Source: Candidatus Bathyarchaeota archaeon (lineage in GTDB: Archaea; Thermoproteota; Bathyarchaeia; Bathyarchaeales; UBA233). Taken from it: a stretch of 51,480 bases of DNA. Below the pieces are notes generated by a model, which was not told the DNA's origin, searched no databases, and saw only the letters and a list, made by a program, of their open reading frames with translations. The stretch lies in the NCBI GenBank assembly GCA_025057795.1, contig JANXEP010000023.1, positions 1 to 51,480 on the forward strand. Direction: 5' to 3'. Positions 6,005 through 14,149 of the stretch are shown piece after piece (within the stretch, counting starts at the first letter, position 1; every line of letters starts with the position of its first letter). The position numbers and the translations under genes were made by a program.

Positions 6005-7249
6005 TTGGCTTCACGGCAAACCAAAAACAAGCCAGTGGCGTGTCCAGAATGCGGCTCCCAAAGGCTTTACAAAGATGGAATCCGCTACACCAAAACGGAC
6101 CAAGTGCAACGCTACCTTTGCAGAAACTGCGGCTACCGCTTCTCAGACCCCAACAGACAGATATCAACAAGCCCCAATATGTTAAACGGCTCTAAACGGA
6201 TTCAGAAAAATCATACGCAGATTTTAAAAAGCATGGACCGCATAACTAGCTACCGCCAAATATGCGCCGCCCAGCCTTTGGGGGCGAAAAATTTGGCCGC
6301 AGCCACAAAAGAAAGCGAAAGCGAAAAACAGGCTGCGGGGGCCACAGAGCAGATAGCCAAAACAGATCCGGCGGACATCAAAGGCAAAATCTTAGAGTTT
6401 GCTTGGTGGATGAAAAAGCAGGGCTATGCGGACGCCACCATAGAGGGCAGGGTGCAGATTCTTAAGCGGCTTGTGAGGCTTGGCGCAGACTTGTGGAATC
6501 CTGAAAGCGTCAAAGACATTATTGCCAAGCAGAAATGGGCTGAGGGCCGCAAGTTTAACGCCACAGTCGCCTACACGACTTTCCTACAGATGCACAGCTT
6601 AAGCTGGCAGCCGCCAAGATGCAGACGCATAAAAAAGCTGCCCTTCATACCGTTAGAGGCGGAAATCGACCAGCTTATCGCTGCTTGCAGCCGGAAAATC
6701 AGCGCTTTCTTGCAGCTACTTAAGGAAACGGGAATAAGAAGCGGAGAAGCATGGCAACTTAAATGGGCCGACTTAGACCTGGCCAACAACACATTGCGGG
6801 TTACGCCTGAAAAAGGCAGCGAGCCCAGAATATTCAAAATCTCAACAAAACTGGCAGCCATGTTAAACAGCCTTCCCAAAAATTCAGAGAAGATCTTCGG
6901 CTCAAGCTCCATAAGAAGCATAAGAAGATGTTTCCAACGTCAAAGAGAAAGGATAGCCAAAAAACTCGAGAATCCAAGACTCCTCAACATTACATTTCAC
7001 ACTCTACGCCATTGGAAAGCCACCATGGAATATCATAGGACCAAAGACATTCTCCATGTCATGAAAGTCCTAGGCCACAAAAGAATCCAAAACACCCTAA
7101 TCTACACACAGCTCGTCAACTTCCAAGGCGAGGACGAGTATATCTGCAAGGCAGCGTCCACCGTTGATGAAGCCAAGCAGCTTATAGAAGCCGGCTTTGA
7201 ATACATCTGCGACATAGAGGGCGTAAAGCTCTTCAGAAAAAGAAAATGA
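6005..7249 (+). CDS. tyrosine recombinase with N-terminal zinc ribbon
   Basis: A 414-residue integrase starting at TTG 6005. Domain order: a zinc ribbon with Cys13, 16, 39 and 42 (CPECGS...CRNCGYRF), like the ribbon of IS1/InsA-type transposition proteins; a polar linker; a core-binding SAM-like domain (about 115-205); and a catalytic domain. Catalytic residues are Arg245 (TGIRSGEA), His332-Arg335 (HTLR), His358 (LGHKR) and Tyr367 (LIYTQ). All are present, so the enzyme should be active. It would catalyse site-specific integration and excision between the 23-bp tRNA-Asn att sequences; its stop is 22 bp from one of them. Because int lies whole beside the tRNA, this is the pNOB8-like rather than the SSV-like split arrangement. 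Confidence 0.9.
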   Translation: MASRQTKNKPVACPECGSQRLYKDGIRYTKTDQVQRYLCRNCGYRFSDPNRQISTSPNMLNGSKRIQKNHTQILKSMDRITSYRQICAAQPLGAKNLAAATKESESEKQAAGATEQIAKTDPADIKGKILEFAWWMKKQGYADATIEGRVQILKRLVRLGADLWNPESVKDIIAKQKWAEGRKFNATVAYTTFLQMHSLSWQPPRCRRIKKLPFIPLEAEIDQLIAACSRKISAFLQLLKETGIRSGEAWQLKWADLDLANNTLRVTPEKGSEPRIFKISTKLAAMLNSLPKNSEKIFGSSSIRSIRRCFQRQRERIAKKLENPRLLNITFHTLRHWKATMEYHRTKDILHVMKVLGHKRIQNTLIYTQLVNFQGEDEYICKAASTVDEAKQLIEAGFEYICDIEGVKLFRKRK

Positions 7250-7271
7250 AAAGTGTCGCCGGTTCAGTAAA

Positions 7272-7294
7272 AGCGCCGCCGGTCGGACTTGAAC
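7272..7294 (-). repeat. att repeat within the tRNA-Asn 3' end
   Basis: Identical to 1434-1456. Twenty of the 23 bases are the last bases of the tRNA-Asn gene, so integration regenerates an intact tRNA. It lies directly after the integrase stop. Confidence 0.85.
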
Positions 7295-7347
7295 CGACGA
7301 CCGACTGGTTAACAGCCAGCCGCTCTACCAGTCTGAGCTACGGCGGC
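7275..7347 (-). tRNA. tRNA-Asn (GTT)
   Basis: The 73 bases on the minus strand fold as a full cloverleaf: acceptor GCCGCCG/CGGCGGC, D stem GCTC/GAGC, anticodon stem GCTGG/CCAGT with one G-T pair, loop CTGTTAA giving anticodon GTT, and T stem GTCGG/CCGAC with loop TTCAAGT. CCA is not encoded. No intron is present. A possible box A (TATTTAAG, 7383-7390) lies upstream. The 3' end serves as the integration target of the neighbouring element. Confidence 0.97.
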
Positions 7348-7399
7348 TCTGCGTGTTCCTAAGGTTTTGAGTTTTAACGTTGTATTTAAGTTTATTCTG

Positions 7400-8872
7400 T
7401 TAGATTATTCCAGCTTTTTTGGCTTTATGTTCTATTAGCTTTACGAAGATTGTATACAGGGTTTGCATGGGTTTTGCGTACCATTTTCCGGCGAAGGATA
7501 GGCTTATGAGGTGGTTTATCCAGTGGAAGTCGTGTTTTAGGCATTTTATTAGTAGTTCTTGGTGGAGTTTTGTCATTTGGGTTTCTTTGAACCATTGCTC
7601 GTTTTTCAGTTTGCCCAATGGCACGAAGAAGAGGGGGACGATGAGGCTTCTGATGTGTTTGAGGTCTTCTACAAGCTCTATGGTTTTTATTAAGTCTTCT
7701 TCTGTTTCATCTGGCGCGCCTACGATTAGGGTGCAGGCCGGGATGAGGTTGTTGTCATGCATGAGGCCCATTCCGGTGTGGACAACTTCTGGCCATTCTT
7801 CGGGTTTGAAGGGATGTGCTTTTGCAGGCATTAGCTTTTTGGCAAGCTGCGGCGAGCCCGTTTCGATGCCTACTTCGGCGCCCCACCATGATTGTTTTTG
7901 CAGTATGATTTCAGCCACTTTTTGGAAAAGTTTGGGTTTTTGGGTAACCGAGGCCAGCGAGCAGTGGCTCCAGCTTAAGCCTCCTTCGCATTTTTTGACA
8001 ACAGCCTCGTGGAGCCTCACCAGTTTTTCGTCGTCGGGTGTAGTGTTTTTCGAACCGTAAAGCATGACGTCTTCAGCGTGGAGGCAAGCCGTGTAAACGT
8101 AGCCGTTTTTCATGTTTACGTCGATTTCTGCTAAGACTTTTTCAATGGGATGCCACCTTAAGGGGCGGAGGGTTACACTGCAGAATTTACAGCCTCTGCA
8201 GCAGCCTCGTCCAATCTCCACTAGGCCGTTAATGGAGGGGTTGATAATGTTTGGGATTTCCTCAAGCCTCGGAGTTTCTTCAACGCTTACCTCATAGTAT
8301 TTTGGCAGCTCTTCGCCGTTTAAGGCTGCTTGCACAATTTTTCCAACAACCTTCTCGGCTTCTCCGTCAATTATGCAGTCAATTCCATGCTTCTCCACAA
8401 ATTCTTTCCTATAACGAAACTGCCAAGCACCTGAACCGCCCACAACAATTTTTAGTCCACGCCCCTTAGCCTTCTTAATTTCAGGCTTTTCAAGCAAACG
8501 TCTAAAATGCCAGGCGAGAAAGGGCTCCTTCCTTAAGATTGCGGCGAAGGTGCTGGAGGCTGGTCCAAGCCCAAAGGGGTCCATGACGTGAATGCCCAAA
8601 ACTTTGGCGTCGTCTAAATACTTTCCGAGGTGGTCGGGATCCACGGTTAAGACGTCAAAGCCCTCCTTTACAAGTTGAGCTTCAATCTTTCTTAGCCCAT
8701 AAGGAGCTGCTACTGGAACACCTTTCACGGTTTTTATCGGTGGGAAGAATAGGAAACTGTAAAGCCAGTTTGGGATAACGTTTGGAGGGGCGCATGTTCC
8801 AAAGCCTATAAACTCGTTGTGGTGGTAATCACTCATTAAGGTGCGGTCCGCCGTTAGTAACACGTCTGGCAT
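7400..8872 (-). CDS. B12-binding-type radical SAM protein
   Basis: A 490-residue protein. ATG 8872 is preferred over TTG 8890 because GGAGAAGG lies about 9 nt before it. The N-terminal 190 residues look like a degenerate cobalamin-binding Rossmann domain (KIVVGGSGAWQ, CIIDGEAEKVV). The radical SAM core follows with GRGCCRGCKFCS, which fits Cx3Cx2C for a [4Fe-4S] cluster, and later GIETGSPQLAKKLMP and CTLIVGAPDETEED. It belongs to the large archaeal family of B12-type radical SAM proteins of unknown substrate. It is transcribed toward the tRNA and has no obvious operon partner. Confidence 0.85.
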   Translation of the reverse strand: MPDVLLTADRTLMSDYHHNEFIGFGTCAPPNVIPNWLYSFLFFPPIKTVKGVPVAAPYGLRKIEAQLVKEGFDVLTVDPDHLGKYLDDAKVLGIHVMDPFGLGPASSTFAAILRKEPFLAWHFRRLLEKPEIKKAKGRGLKIVVGGSGAWQFRYRKEFVEKHGIDCIIDGEAEKVVGKIVQAALNGEELPKYYEVSVEETPRLEEIPNIINPSINGLVEIGRGCCRGCKFCSVTLRPLRWHPIEKVLAEIDVNMKNGYVYTACLHAEDVMLYGSKNTTPDDEKLVRLHEAVVKKCEGGLSWSHCSLASVTQKPKLFQKVAEIILQKQSWWGAEVGIETGSPQLAKKLMPAKAHPFKPEEWPEVVHTGMGLMHDNNLIPACTLIVGAPDETEEDLIKTIELVEDLKHIRSLIVPLFFVPLGKLKNEQWFKETQMTKLHQELLIKCLKHDFHWINHLISLSFAGKWYAKPMQTLYTIFVKLIEHKAKKAGII

Positions 8873-8991
8873 GGGGGGCGCCTTCTCCAAACGTTGACAA
8901 TTATTATAGAAGTTAAAACATTTAAATTTTGATATATTTTCTCGTCATGGAAGCAGGCAATCAAAAACGAAAACGGAATAGAAACAGCTTT

Positions 8992-9456
8992 TCAGTGTTG
9001 CTTTTCTTTTTCAATTTTCTGGAGCAACTTCTTAGTTCTGGTCTCTACAAAAGCGGCGATTTTCTCCACGGTAAGCGTCTCCTCTTCCCTCTGTTTGGCA
9101 AGCTTCTCCTCTACAACGTTGATCAGTTTTTCGAAGTTTACAGGCTTCATCAGGTAGGCGTCTGCACCATAGTTGAGGGCTTCAACGGCGTTTTCAAGGT
9201 TCGGGTAGCCCGTCACCATTATCTTTATCATTTTCGGCGTTGCCTCATTGAGCTTTTTTAATAGTTGGGTTCCTTGCATGTCTGGCAATACTATGTCTAT
9301 AAGGGCGATGTTGTAAAAGTTTTCCTTAGACTTTTCAATGGCCTCTTTTCCCGACTGAGCCTCGTCCACGTTGTAGCCTTCGCTTTCAAGAATTAATCGT
9401 ATTGTTTTGCGTATGTCTTCATCATCGTCCACTATTAGGATGTTTGCCTTTTCCAT
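8992..9456 (-). CDS. CheY-like response regulator with charged C-terminal tail
   Basis: A 154-residue receiver domain protein. The acidic pocket is Asp10-Asp11-Asp12, the phospho-acceptor Asp54 (ALIDIVLPD), the switch Thr82 and the conserved Lys104 (LMKPV). No DNA-binding domain follows; the last 45 residues form a charged helix. GGAGGTG lies 9 nt before the ATG. It overlaps the preceding NitrOD5-like gene by 35 bp, so the two are co-translated. No histidine kinase is nearby, so the phosphate donor is encoded elsewhere. Confidence 0.92.
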   Translation of the reverse strand: MEKANILIVDDDEDIRKTIRLILESEGYNVDEAQSGKEAIEKSKENFYNIALIDIVLPDMQGTQLLKKLNEATPKMIKIMVTGYPNLENAVEALNYGADAYLMKPVNFEKLINVVEEKLAKQREEETLTVEKIAAFVETRTKKLLQKIEKEKQH

Positions 9457-9862
9457 GAACTGTTTTCACCTCCGTTTGGGGAAGGCTTAACTTTAAATTT
9501 GAATGCTTCGCAGTATACGCTTCCCTAACTTTTTCAACCCATTCAGAGAAGACTATTGGCCCTTTCTCGTCAAATTCTAAATCGAGCTGTTTACACAAAA
9601 CTTCTATAATTGCCCTTTCCAAAATTGAAACTAATCCAATGCCGGAAACACGGCGGAAACGCATTCCAGAGTCCTCAAACTCTAAAACTTTTCTTAACTC
9701 TTCGAAGAAGGTGTCCGGATCCTGCGGTATTTTTGACGGGGTGAAACCCTTCCTCCTCAGATATTCATAAAAAATTTCCATGGTTCTGTCTCCCAGCGAA
9801 TACCGCAACGTTTCATCGATAACTCTCATTAAAAGTTTGTTGAATTCTTCCAAGGATTTCAC
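9422..9862 (-). CDS. NitrOD5-like output-domain protein
   Basis: A 146-residue soluble protein starting at GTG 9862, which overlaps the upstream stop (GTGA). The sequence MRVIDETLRYSLGDRTMEIFYEYLRRKG through SGIGLVSILERAIIEVLCKQL resembles the archaeal NitrOD5 domain often found with receiver or kinase domains. In such pairs it is thought to be an output or adaptor module. The C-terminal 25 residues are polar and overlap the response regulator gene. The match is by pattern only; its binding partner is presumably the adjacent CheY-like protein. Confidence 0.6.
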   Translation of the reverse strand: MKSLEEFNKLLMRVIDETLRYSLGDRTMEIFYEYLRRKGFTPSKIPQDPDTFFEELRKVLEFEDSGMRFRRVSGIGLVSILERAIIEVLCKQLDLEFDEKGPIVFSEWVEKVREAYTAKHSNLKLSLPQTEVKTVHGKGKHPNSGR

Positions 9863-9981
9863 CGTATTAGGCCGCTCTCAAACACCTCCGAAAGCGTGTC
9901 CCTCATGCTACGTTTAATATGGGCTTTTAGAAACTGTTCGTCAAAAGCTTTATCAACTTCTAATATGAACTGAAAATCCAC
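9859..9981 (-). CDS. small helical protein upstream of the NitrOD5-like gene
   Basis: A 40-residue product if GTG 9981 is used. The start is uncertain because GGAGGTG overlaps that GTG, and a longer frame (to 10059) would run into the divergent MFS gene. The visible sequence DFQFILEVDKAFDEQF then KRSMRDTLSEVFESGLIR is helical and charged. The stop overlaps the next gene by 4 bp, so it belongs to the same operon. I do not recognise it. Confidence 0.4.
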   Translation of the reverse strand: MDFQFILEVDKAFDEQFLKAHIKRSMRDTLSEVFESGLIR

Positions 9982-10005
9982 ACCTCCAATCAAGGTAGAA
10001 GAGCT

Positions 10006-11178
10006 TTGGGCAGAGACCTCCGTCTTTTGCTGCTTGGAGCAGCGCACTCGCTGAATCACTCATTGTTTGTTATAGCTCCTCCGCTTCTCTCAATTATCAT
10101 GGCTGATTTGGGGGTTTCAAACAAAGTTATGGGCATGGTTTCCATGATAGCCTCTTTCCTATACGGGTTTGGTGCTTTAGCCGGTGGACCTTTAGGCGAT
10201 AAAATTGGAGAAGCAAAAACCGTAATGTTGTTTCTGTTGATTTCAGGCTTTTCCACCTTCATCATGCTTGCCGCAGGCGCTGCAAAAAGCCTAACCTTTT
10301 TCACCTTGGCCCTTATTTTTATGGCTGCTGGCGCAAGCCTTTATCATCCAACGGCGAACTCGCTAATTTCTAAAACCTTTAGTGGACGCGTGTCGGAAGC
10401 CATGGGCCTTCACGGAGTTGGCGGAACTATAGGCGTAGTCTTCACCCCAACCGTCGCATGGTTTATAGGATCAGCTTTTGGATGGCCTATAGCTTTCACC
10501 GCTTTCGGGGTAGTCTGTATATTTTTCGCTTTTTTGTTCGCCAAGAAATTTGGGTTTAAAAACCACGAAGAAGAGAGACGTTCGGCTGGAAGCATAATTG
10601 GAGCGTTTAAGCTTCGGGAGCTTTGGCTCCTTTTAATCTTTAACATCGCTGTGGGCCTTTTTATGAAAGGCGTCGAGCTTTATCTTCCAAAATATCTCCA
10701 AGAAAACAGAGCTGTGGATCCTATGTGGGCTTCTATAGCCTATACGCTTGTCCTTGCTTTTGGAGTTCCGGGGCAGTGGATTGGCGGAAAATACTCCGAC
10801 AAGTATGGTGCAAAGAGGATGCTGGTTGTAGCTTCTGTTGGAATATGTTTAGGCCTGATCATGCTGTTGTTTATCCCAATATATGCTTTTGGAATAGGCT
10901 TCTTCATAGTTCTCTACGGACTTTTCTTTTATGCCCATCAGCCAGCCCTAAACGCGCTTACGGGATTTCTTTCCCCAGAAAACCAGCGGGGAGCCGTTTA
11001 CGGCGTTTTCTTCTTCACGTCTTTCGGCATAGGCTCCGTTTCCCAGCTACTTTCCGGATATTTAGCGGACCTTTATGGTTTCGACGTCGCCTTTTATGTG
11101 CTCACAGTTTTTGCTTTAACCGCGTTACTACTGTCTTTTCTACTTCCAGACCGGCGGGAACAAAACTTTTCGGTTTAA
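10006..11178 (+). CDS. major facilitator superfamily transporter
   Basis: A 390-residue protein with about twelve membrane helices arranged as two six-helix halves around a cytoplasmic loop (KKFGFKNHEEERRS, about residue 180). The MFS signature is visible after helix 2: GGPLGDKIGEAK, with a weaker second copy GGKYSDKYGAKR in the second half. TTG 10006 is used because the family starts near LLLLGAAHSLNHS. The substrate cannot be told. The gene is divergent from the response-regulator operon and ends 9 bp from the end of feoB. Confidence 0.85.
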   Translation: MGRDLRLLLLGAAHSLNHSLFVIAPPLLSIIMADLGVSNKVMGMVSMIASFLYGFGALAGGPLGDKIGEAKTVMLFLLISGFSTFIMLAAGAAKSLTFFTLALIFMAAGASLYHPTANSLISKTFSGRVSEAMGLHGVGGTIGVVFTPTVAWFIGSAFGWPIAFTAFGVVCIFFAFLFAKKFGFKNHEEERRSAGSIIGAFKLRELWLLLIFNIAVGLFMKGVELYLPKYLQENRAVDPMWASIAYTLVLAFGVPGQWIGGKYSDKYGAKRMLVVASVGICLGLIMLLFIPIYAFGIGFFIVLYGLFFYAHQPALNALTGFLSPENQRGAVYGVFFFTSFGIGSVSQLLSGYLADLYGFDVAFYVLTVFALTALLLSFLLPDRREQNFSV

Positions 11179-11187
11179 AGTTTTCCA

Positions 11188-13137
11188 TTAAGCCACGACC
11201 AGCGAAAGAAGCCTGTAGGCTAGTCCGCCGAGGATAAGGGCAACCATTATATTCACAACAGTTATTGCCATGGCTTTCTTCCATCCAAATTCCCTTGAAA
11301 GCGCGGCCACCGTCGCCACGCATGGAATATAGAACGTCGTAACTAAAGCGAATACGATCATCTGAACTGCTGAAAGCGTTTCCAAAGGGATAAGTTCAGA
11401 AAGCAGTATTAAAGCCAGTTCTTTTCGAAGGACGCCGAAGATCAGCGGAACGCCCGCCTCCACTGGAAGGCCTAGCCAACCACTTATTATGGGTTTTGCT
11501 TCTGCTGTGACGTAGCCTATGAAACCCGTGACGTTTAAGGCGGTTATGGCGAGGCTTCCAGCAACTATCATTGGAAAGGCTACGTATACAAAGTCCTTTG
11601 TTCTGCTCCAAGTTTTGGTTAAGACAACTTTTAGGGTTGGCTTTTTGTATGGAGGCATCTCCATTATTAAGCCGACGGGTTCACCCGGCAACACTTTGAA
11701 GGCTATTCTCCCTAAAGCAAAAACCAGCGCTAGGTCAAAGAGGTATAGGGCTAGGGCCGCGTGTAAACCCACATATCTTCCGACAAGCCCAAGGATAACC
11801 ACTGTTCTGGCGGCGCATGGGATTAAGGTTGCAACGAAAGCGGCTATGAGGCGTTCTCGTTCTGTTTCCATGATTCTGCAGCCTATGCAAGCGGGAACGC
11901 TGCAGCCATACCCAAGAACAAGCGGTATGAAAGCTTTTCCATGTAAACCCATTTTGTGCATCAAATGGTCCATGAGGAAGGCTGCCCTTGGCAGGTAGCC
12001 GCTGTCCTCCAGTAAGGCGAGGATTACGTAGAAGGGCACGATGTACGGTAATGCTATGGTTATCCCAGCGACTACTCCACCAAAAACGCCGTCTACCACG
12101 ATTTTTACAGTTTCCTGCGGCAGAGAAGCCAAAACCGCCTCAATATAGATTGAAACGTCGCCGAGGATGGATTCTAAAAAGCTTGAGAGGAAGCTTCCGC
12201 CAATAAAAATCAGCGAAAACATAGCCAGAACAACGCACATCAAAATTGGATAGCCGAGGATCTTATGGGTTGTTATGGCGTCAAGCTTTTGCTCTAGGCT
12301 TATTCTGGGCGGGGTTTCCGTGACGGTTACTTCTTTGGCTATCTTGCTTGCAATGGAATACCTTTCAGAAGCCAATATGACTGGGGAGGGTTCGCCGTGC
12401 ATTTTCTCTAGTTCTGCGGCACACTTTTCCGCATATTTTAGGACCTCTGCTCCCTTTTCATAATTTTTCAGTTTACCAGCAACATCTTCATCCCGCTCCA
12501 ATATTTTGATGGCAATCCATCTTGCCGGATAAACATTGCACATTTGTGGAAGCTTCTTTTCAACAAGCTTTTGGATTTTCTGCACTTTCTCTTCAATTTC
12601 CACCCCGAACTGAATTTTTAAGGACTTGAGTTTTCTTTCGCCGCTTGCAACAGCCACAACCGTCGTTAAGAGCTCGTTTACCCCGCTTCCAGTTATAGCC
12701 ACTGTGGGAACAACCGGGATTCCAAGGATCTCGGAAAGCTTTTCCGCTTTTATACGGATTCCCTTCTTAGCAGCAAAATCCACCTGGTTTAAGGCCATCA
12801 CCACGGGGGCTTCAAGCTCCAAAAGCTGTAGTGTAAAGTAGAGGTTGCGCTCCAAAGCCGAAGCATCCACAACATTAATTATAACATCGGGCTTTTCAAC
12901 GGCAATGTAGTCCCTTGAGATGATCTCCTCCATGGAGAAGGCGGAAAGCGAATACGTGCCCGGCAAATCAATCACACGAATGGTGTAGCCCTTAAAGTGG
13001 AGGGTTCCCTCAGCCCTTTCCACGGTTTTTCCAGGCCAGTTTCCAACAACTTGATTTAATCCTGTAAGCTGGTTGAAAATGGCGCTTTTACCCACATTGG
13101 CGTTTCCGGCCAGGGCTACCCGCAACTGCTTAGTCAT
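11188..13137 (-). CDS. feoB: ferrous iron transporter FeoB
   Basis: A 649-residue protein: an N-terminal G domain with G1 GNANVGKS (11-18), NWPGKTVE, G3 DLPGTYS and G4 NQVD, a helical insertion domain, then a membrane domain with gate motifs including GYGCSVPACIG and PCAARTVV. It takes up Fe(II) across the membrane with GTPase-coupled gating. ATG 13137 is chosen because AAGGATG precedes it; the ATG overlaps the end of feoA. The longer frame to 13164 has no SD. Confidence 0.95.
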   Translation of the reverse strand: MTKQLRVALAGNANVGKSAIFNQLTGLNQVVGNWPGKTVERAEGTLHFKGYTIRVIDLPGTYSLSAFSMEEIISRDYIAVEKPDVIINVVDASALERNLYFTLQLLELEAPVVMALNQVDFAAKKGIRIKAEKLSEILGIPVVPTVAITGSGVNELLTTVVAVASGERKLKSLKIQFGVEIEEKVQKIQKLVEKKLPQMCNVYPARWIAIKILERDEDVAGKLKNYEKGAEVLKYAEKCAAELEKMHGEPSPVILASERYSIASKIAKEVTVTETPPRISLEQKLDAITTHKILGYPILMCVVLAMFSLIFIGGSFLSSFLESILGDVSIYIEAVLASLPQETVKIVVDGVFGGVVAGITIALPYIVPFYVILALLEDSGYLPRAAFLMDHLMHKMGLHGKAFIPLVLGYGCSVPACIGCRIMETERERLIAAFVATLIPCAARTVVILGLVGRYVGLHAALALYLFDLALVFALGRIAFKVLPGEPVGLIMEMPPYKKPTLKVVLTKTWSRTKDFVYVAFPMIVAGSLAITALNVTGFIGYVTAEAKPIISGWLGLPVEAGVPLIFGVLRKELALILLSELIPLETLSAVQMIVFALVTTFYIPCVATVAALSREFGWKKAMAITVVNIMVALILGGLAYRLLSLVVA

Positions 13138-13426
13138 GGGGTTCATCCTTAACGGGCTTAACAAGCACCTTTGAAGCTATGCTCCGTCCAAGGGCCAGGG
13201 CTACCCCTCTAACTTCAACCTCCACGGGGCCTCCGAAAGAGCCTTTTTTGACGAGTCTAACCTCAACGCCCGGAGTCAAGCCCATTTCCGCAAGCCTCCT
13301 AACTAGGATGAAACCTCCCAACGCTTTGACCACAACCCCTTTTTCGCCTTCAGCTAGTTCAATTAAAGTGCAAAGTTCACCCCCGTTTTCAGAAGCTTCA
13401 TTTCCATGGATTTTTCTTCTAAACAT
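13130..13426 (-). CDS. feoA: FeoA-like SH3 domain protein
   Basis: A 98-residue protein with the FeoA core: LIELAEGEKGVVVKALGG, RRLAEMGLTPGVEVRLVKKG, then VEVEVRGVALALGRSIASKV. FeoA binds FeoB at the cytoplasmic side and supports iron uptake. The start ATG 13426 lies inside the end of the dtxR gene, behind GGTGGGGG, and its 3' end overlaps feoB. Three genes are thus linked by overlaps. Confidence 0.92.
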   Translation of the reverse strand: MFRRKIHGNEASENGGELCTLIELAEGEKGVVVKALGGFILVRRLAEMGLTPGVEVRLVKKGSFGGPVEVEVRGVALALGRSIASKVLVKPVKDEPHD

Positions 13427-14096
13427 CGGTTTCCCCCACCTCGGCAATTTGGACCCATACGTTTTCAGCTTCTTTACGGCTTACTGTCTGCTTTTTCCCA
13501 GCCACCCACAAAACGAGACTGTCTTTTTCAACTCTGGCAATATGAATGATAACGTTAGGTTTTATTCCCTTATCAGCCAAGGACTGAAGCGTTTCTCTCC
13601 TTTCATCAACAATTCTGGCGACAACACATACTTGGTTCGCCGCCGCCATGGTTAGCGGGCAACATTCAACTTCTTTCACTTCACCGTCTTCTGTGGGTAT
13701 AGGGTTTCCATGGGGGCAAAACTTTGGATAACCGAGCCGTTTCTCTAAAAGGAAAAGCACATCCTCCGTCAAGGCATGCTCAAGCTTGCAGGCGGTTTCG
13801 TGCACATCACTCCAGTCGGCATCCAAAAGGTCTGTAAGCAACCTCTCTGCAAGCCTATGCCGCCTGATAATATTGAGGGCTAGTTTTTCACCTTTAACCG
13901 TCAGCCTCACACCCCTATAGGGGGTGTGCTCCACCAACCCATGCCTTTCTAAATGCGCAATGGTGTTTGTTATGGAGCCGGGCACAACCTTTAGTTCCTT
14001 GGCTAACTCCTTTGTTTTGGCCACTCCGCTTCTCTTTTGAATCTTGTAGATGGCTTCAATGTATTCTTCAGCCTGGTGGGAAAGCTTAAGGGTCAA
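13419..14096 (-). CDS. DtxR/MntR-family metal-dependent repressor
   Basis: A 225-residue protein, the typical length for DtxR. An N-terminal winged helix (SHQAEEYIEAIYKIQ, VVPGSITNTIAHLERHGLV), a dimerisation/metal domain (RRHRLAERLL, SDVHETACKLEHAL, PHGNPIP) and a C-terminal SH3-like FeoA domain follow in order. TTG 14096 fits the SD GGTGG and removes an unlikely 44-residue extension. It should repress the overlapping feoA-feoB and its own gene when Fe(II) or Mn(II) is plentiful. A palindrome at the promoter supports autoregulation. Confidence 0.9.
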   Translation of the reverse strand: MTLKLSHQAEEYIEAIYKIQKRSGVAKTKELAKELKVVPGSITNTIAHLERHGLVEHTPYRGVRLTVKGEKLALNIIRRHRLAERLLTDLLDADWSDVHETACKLEHALTEDVLFLLEKRLGYPKFCPHGNPIPTEDGEVKEVECCPLTMAAANQVCVVARIVDERRETLQSLADKGIKPNVIIHIARVEKDSLVLWVAGKKQTVSRKEAENVWVQIAEVGETDV

Positions 14097-14110
14097 AGGG
14101 TTCCACCAAT

Positions 14111-14149
14111 TTACGAGCTCTCGTAATTTATGCAAGCGAGCTATATAAG
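14111..14149 (-). promoter_or_regulatory. dtxR-feoAB promoter with palindromic operator
   Basis: Read on the minus strand, box A CCTTATATA runs from 14150 to 14142. About 25 nt downstream, the inverted repeat TTACGAG-AG-CTCGTAA (14111-14126) covers the expected transcription start, and the SD and TTG of dtxR follow. A metal-bound DtxR dimer at this site would block initiation. The operator identity is inferred from position and symmetry. Confidence 0.6.

Larger units (their letters stand above)
1434..7294. mobile_element. integrative element of about 5.84 kb in tRNA-Asn
   Basis: Two identical 23-bp direct repeats bound this segment, and the right one is the 3' end of a complete tRNA-Asn gene. 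Inside are a MazG-like enzyme (minus strand), a duplicated nuclease-like protein, a DUF5591 protein, an RHH regulator, a P-loop ATPase, a small unknown and an integrase whose 3' end abuts the tRNA. That layout is a small plasmid-like integrative element with replication, control and integration functions. No capsid, portal or conjugation gene is visible, so it is either an integrated cryptic plasmid or a satellite. A second integrase remnant ending just left of the left repeat shows that elements have stacked here. Confidence 0.8.
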
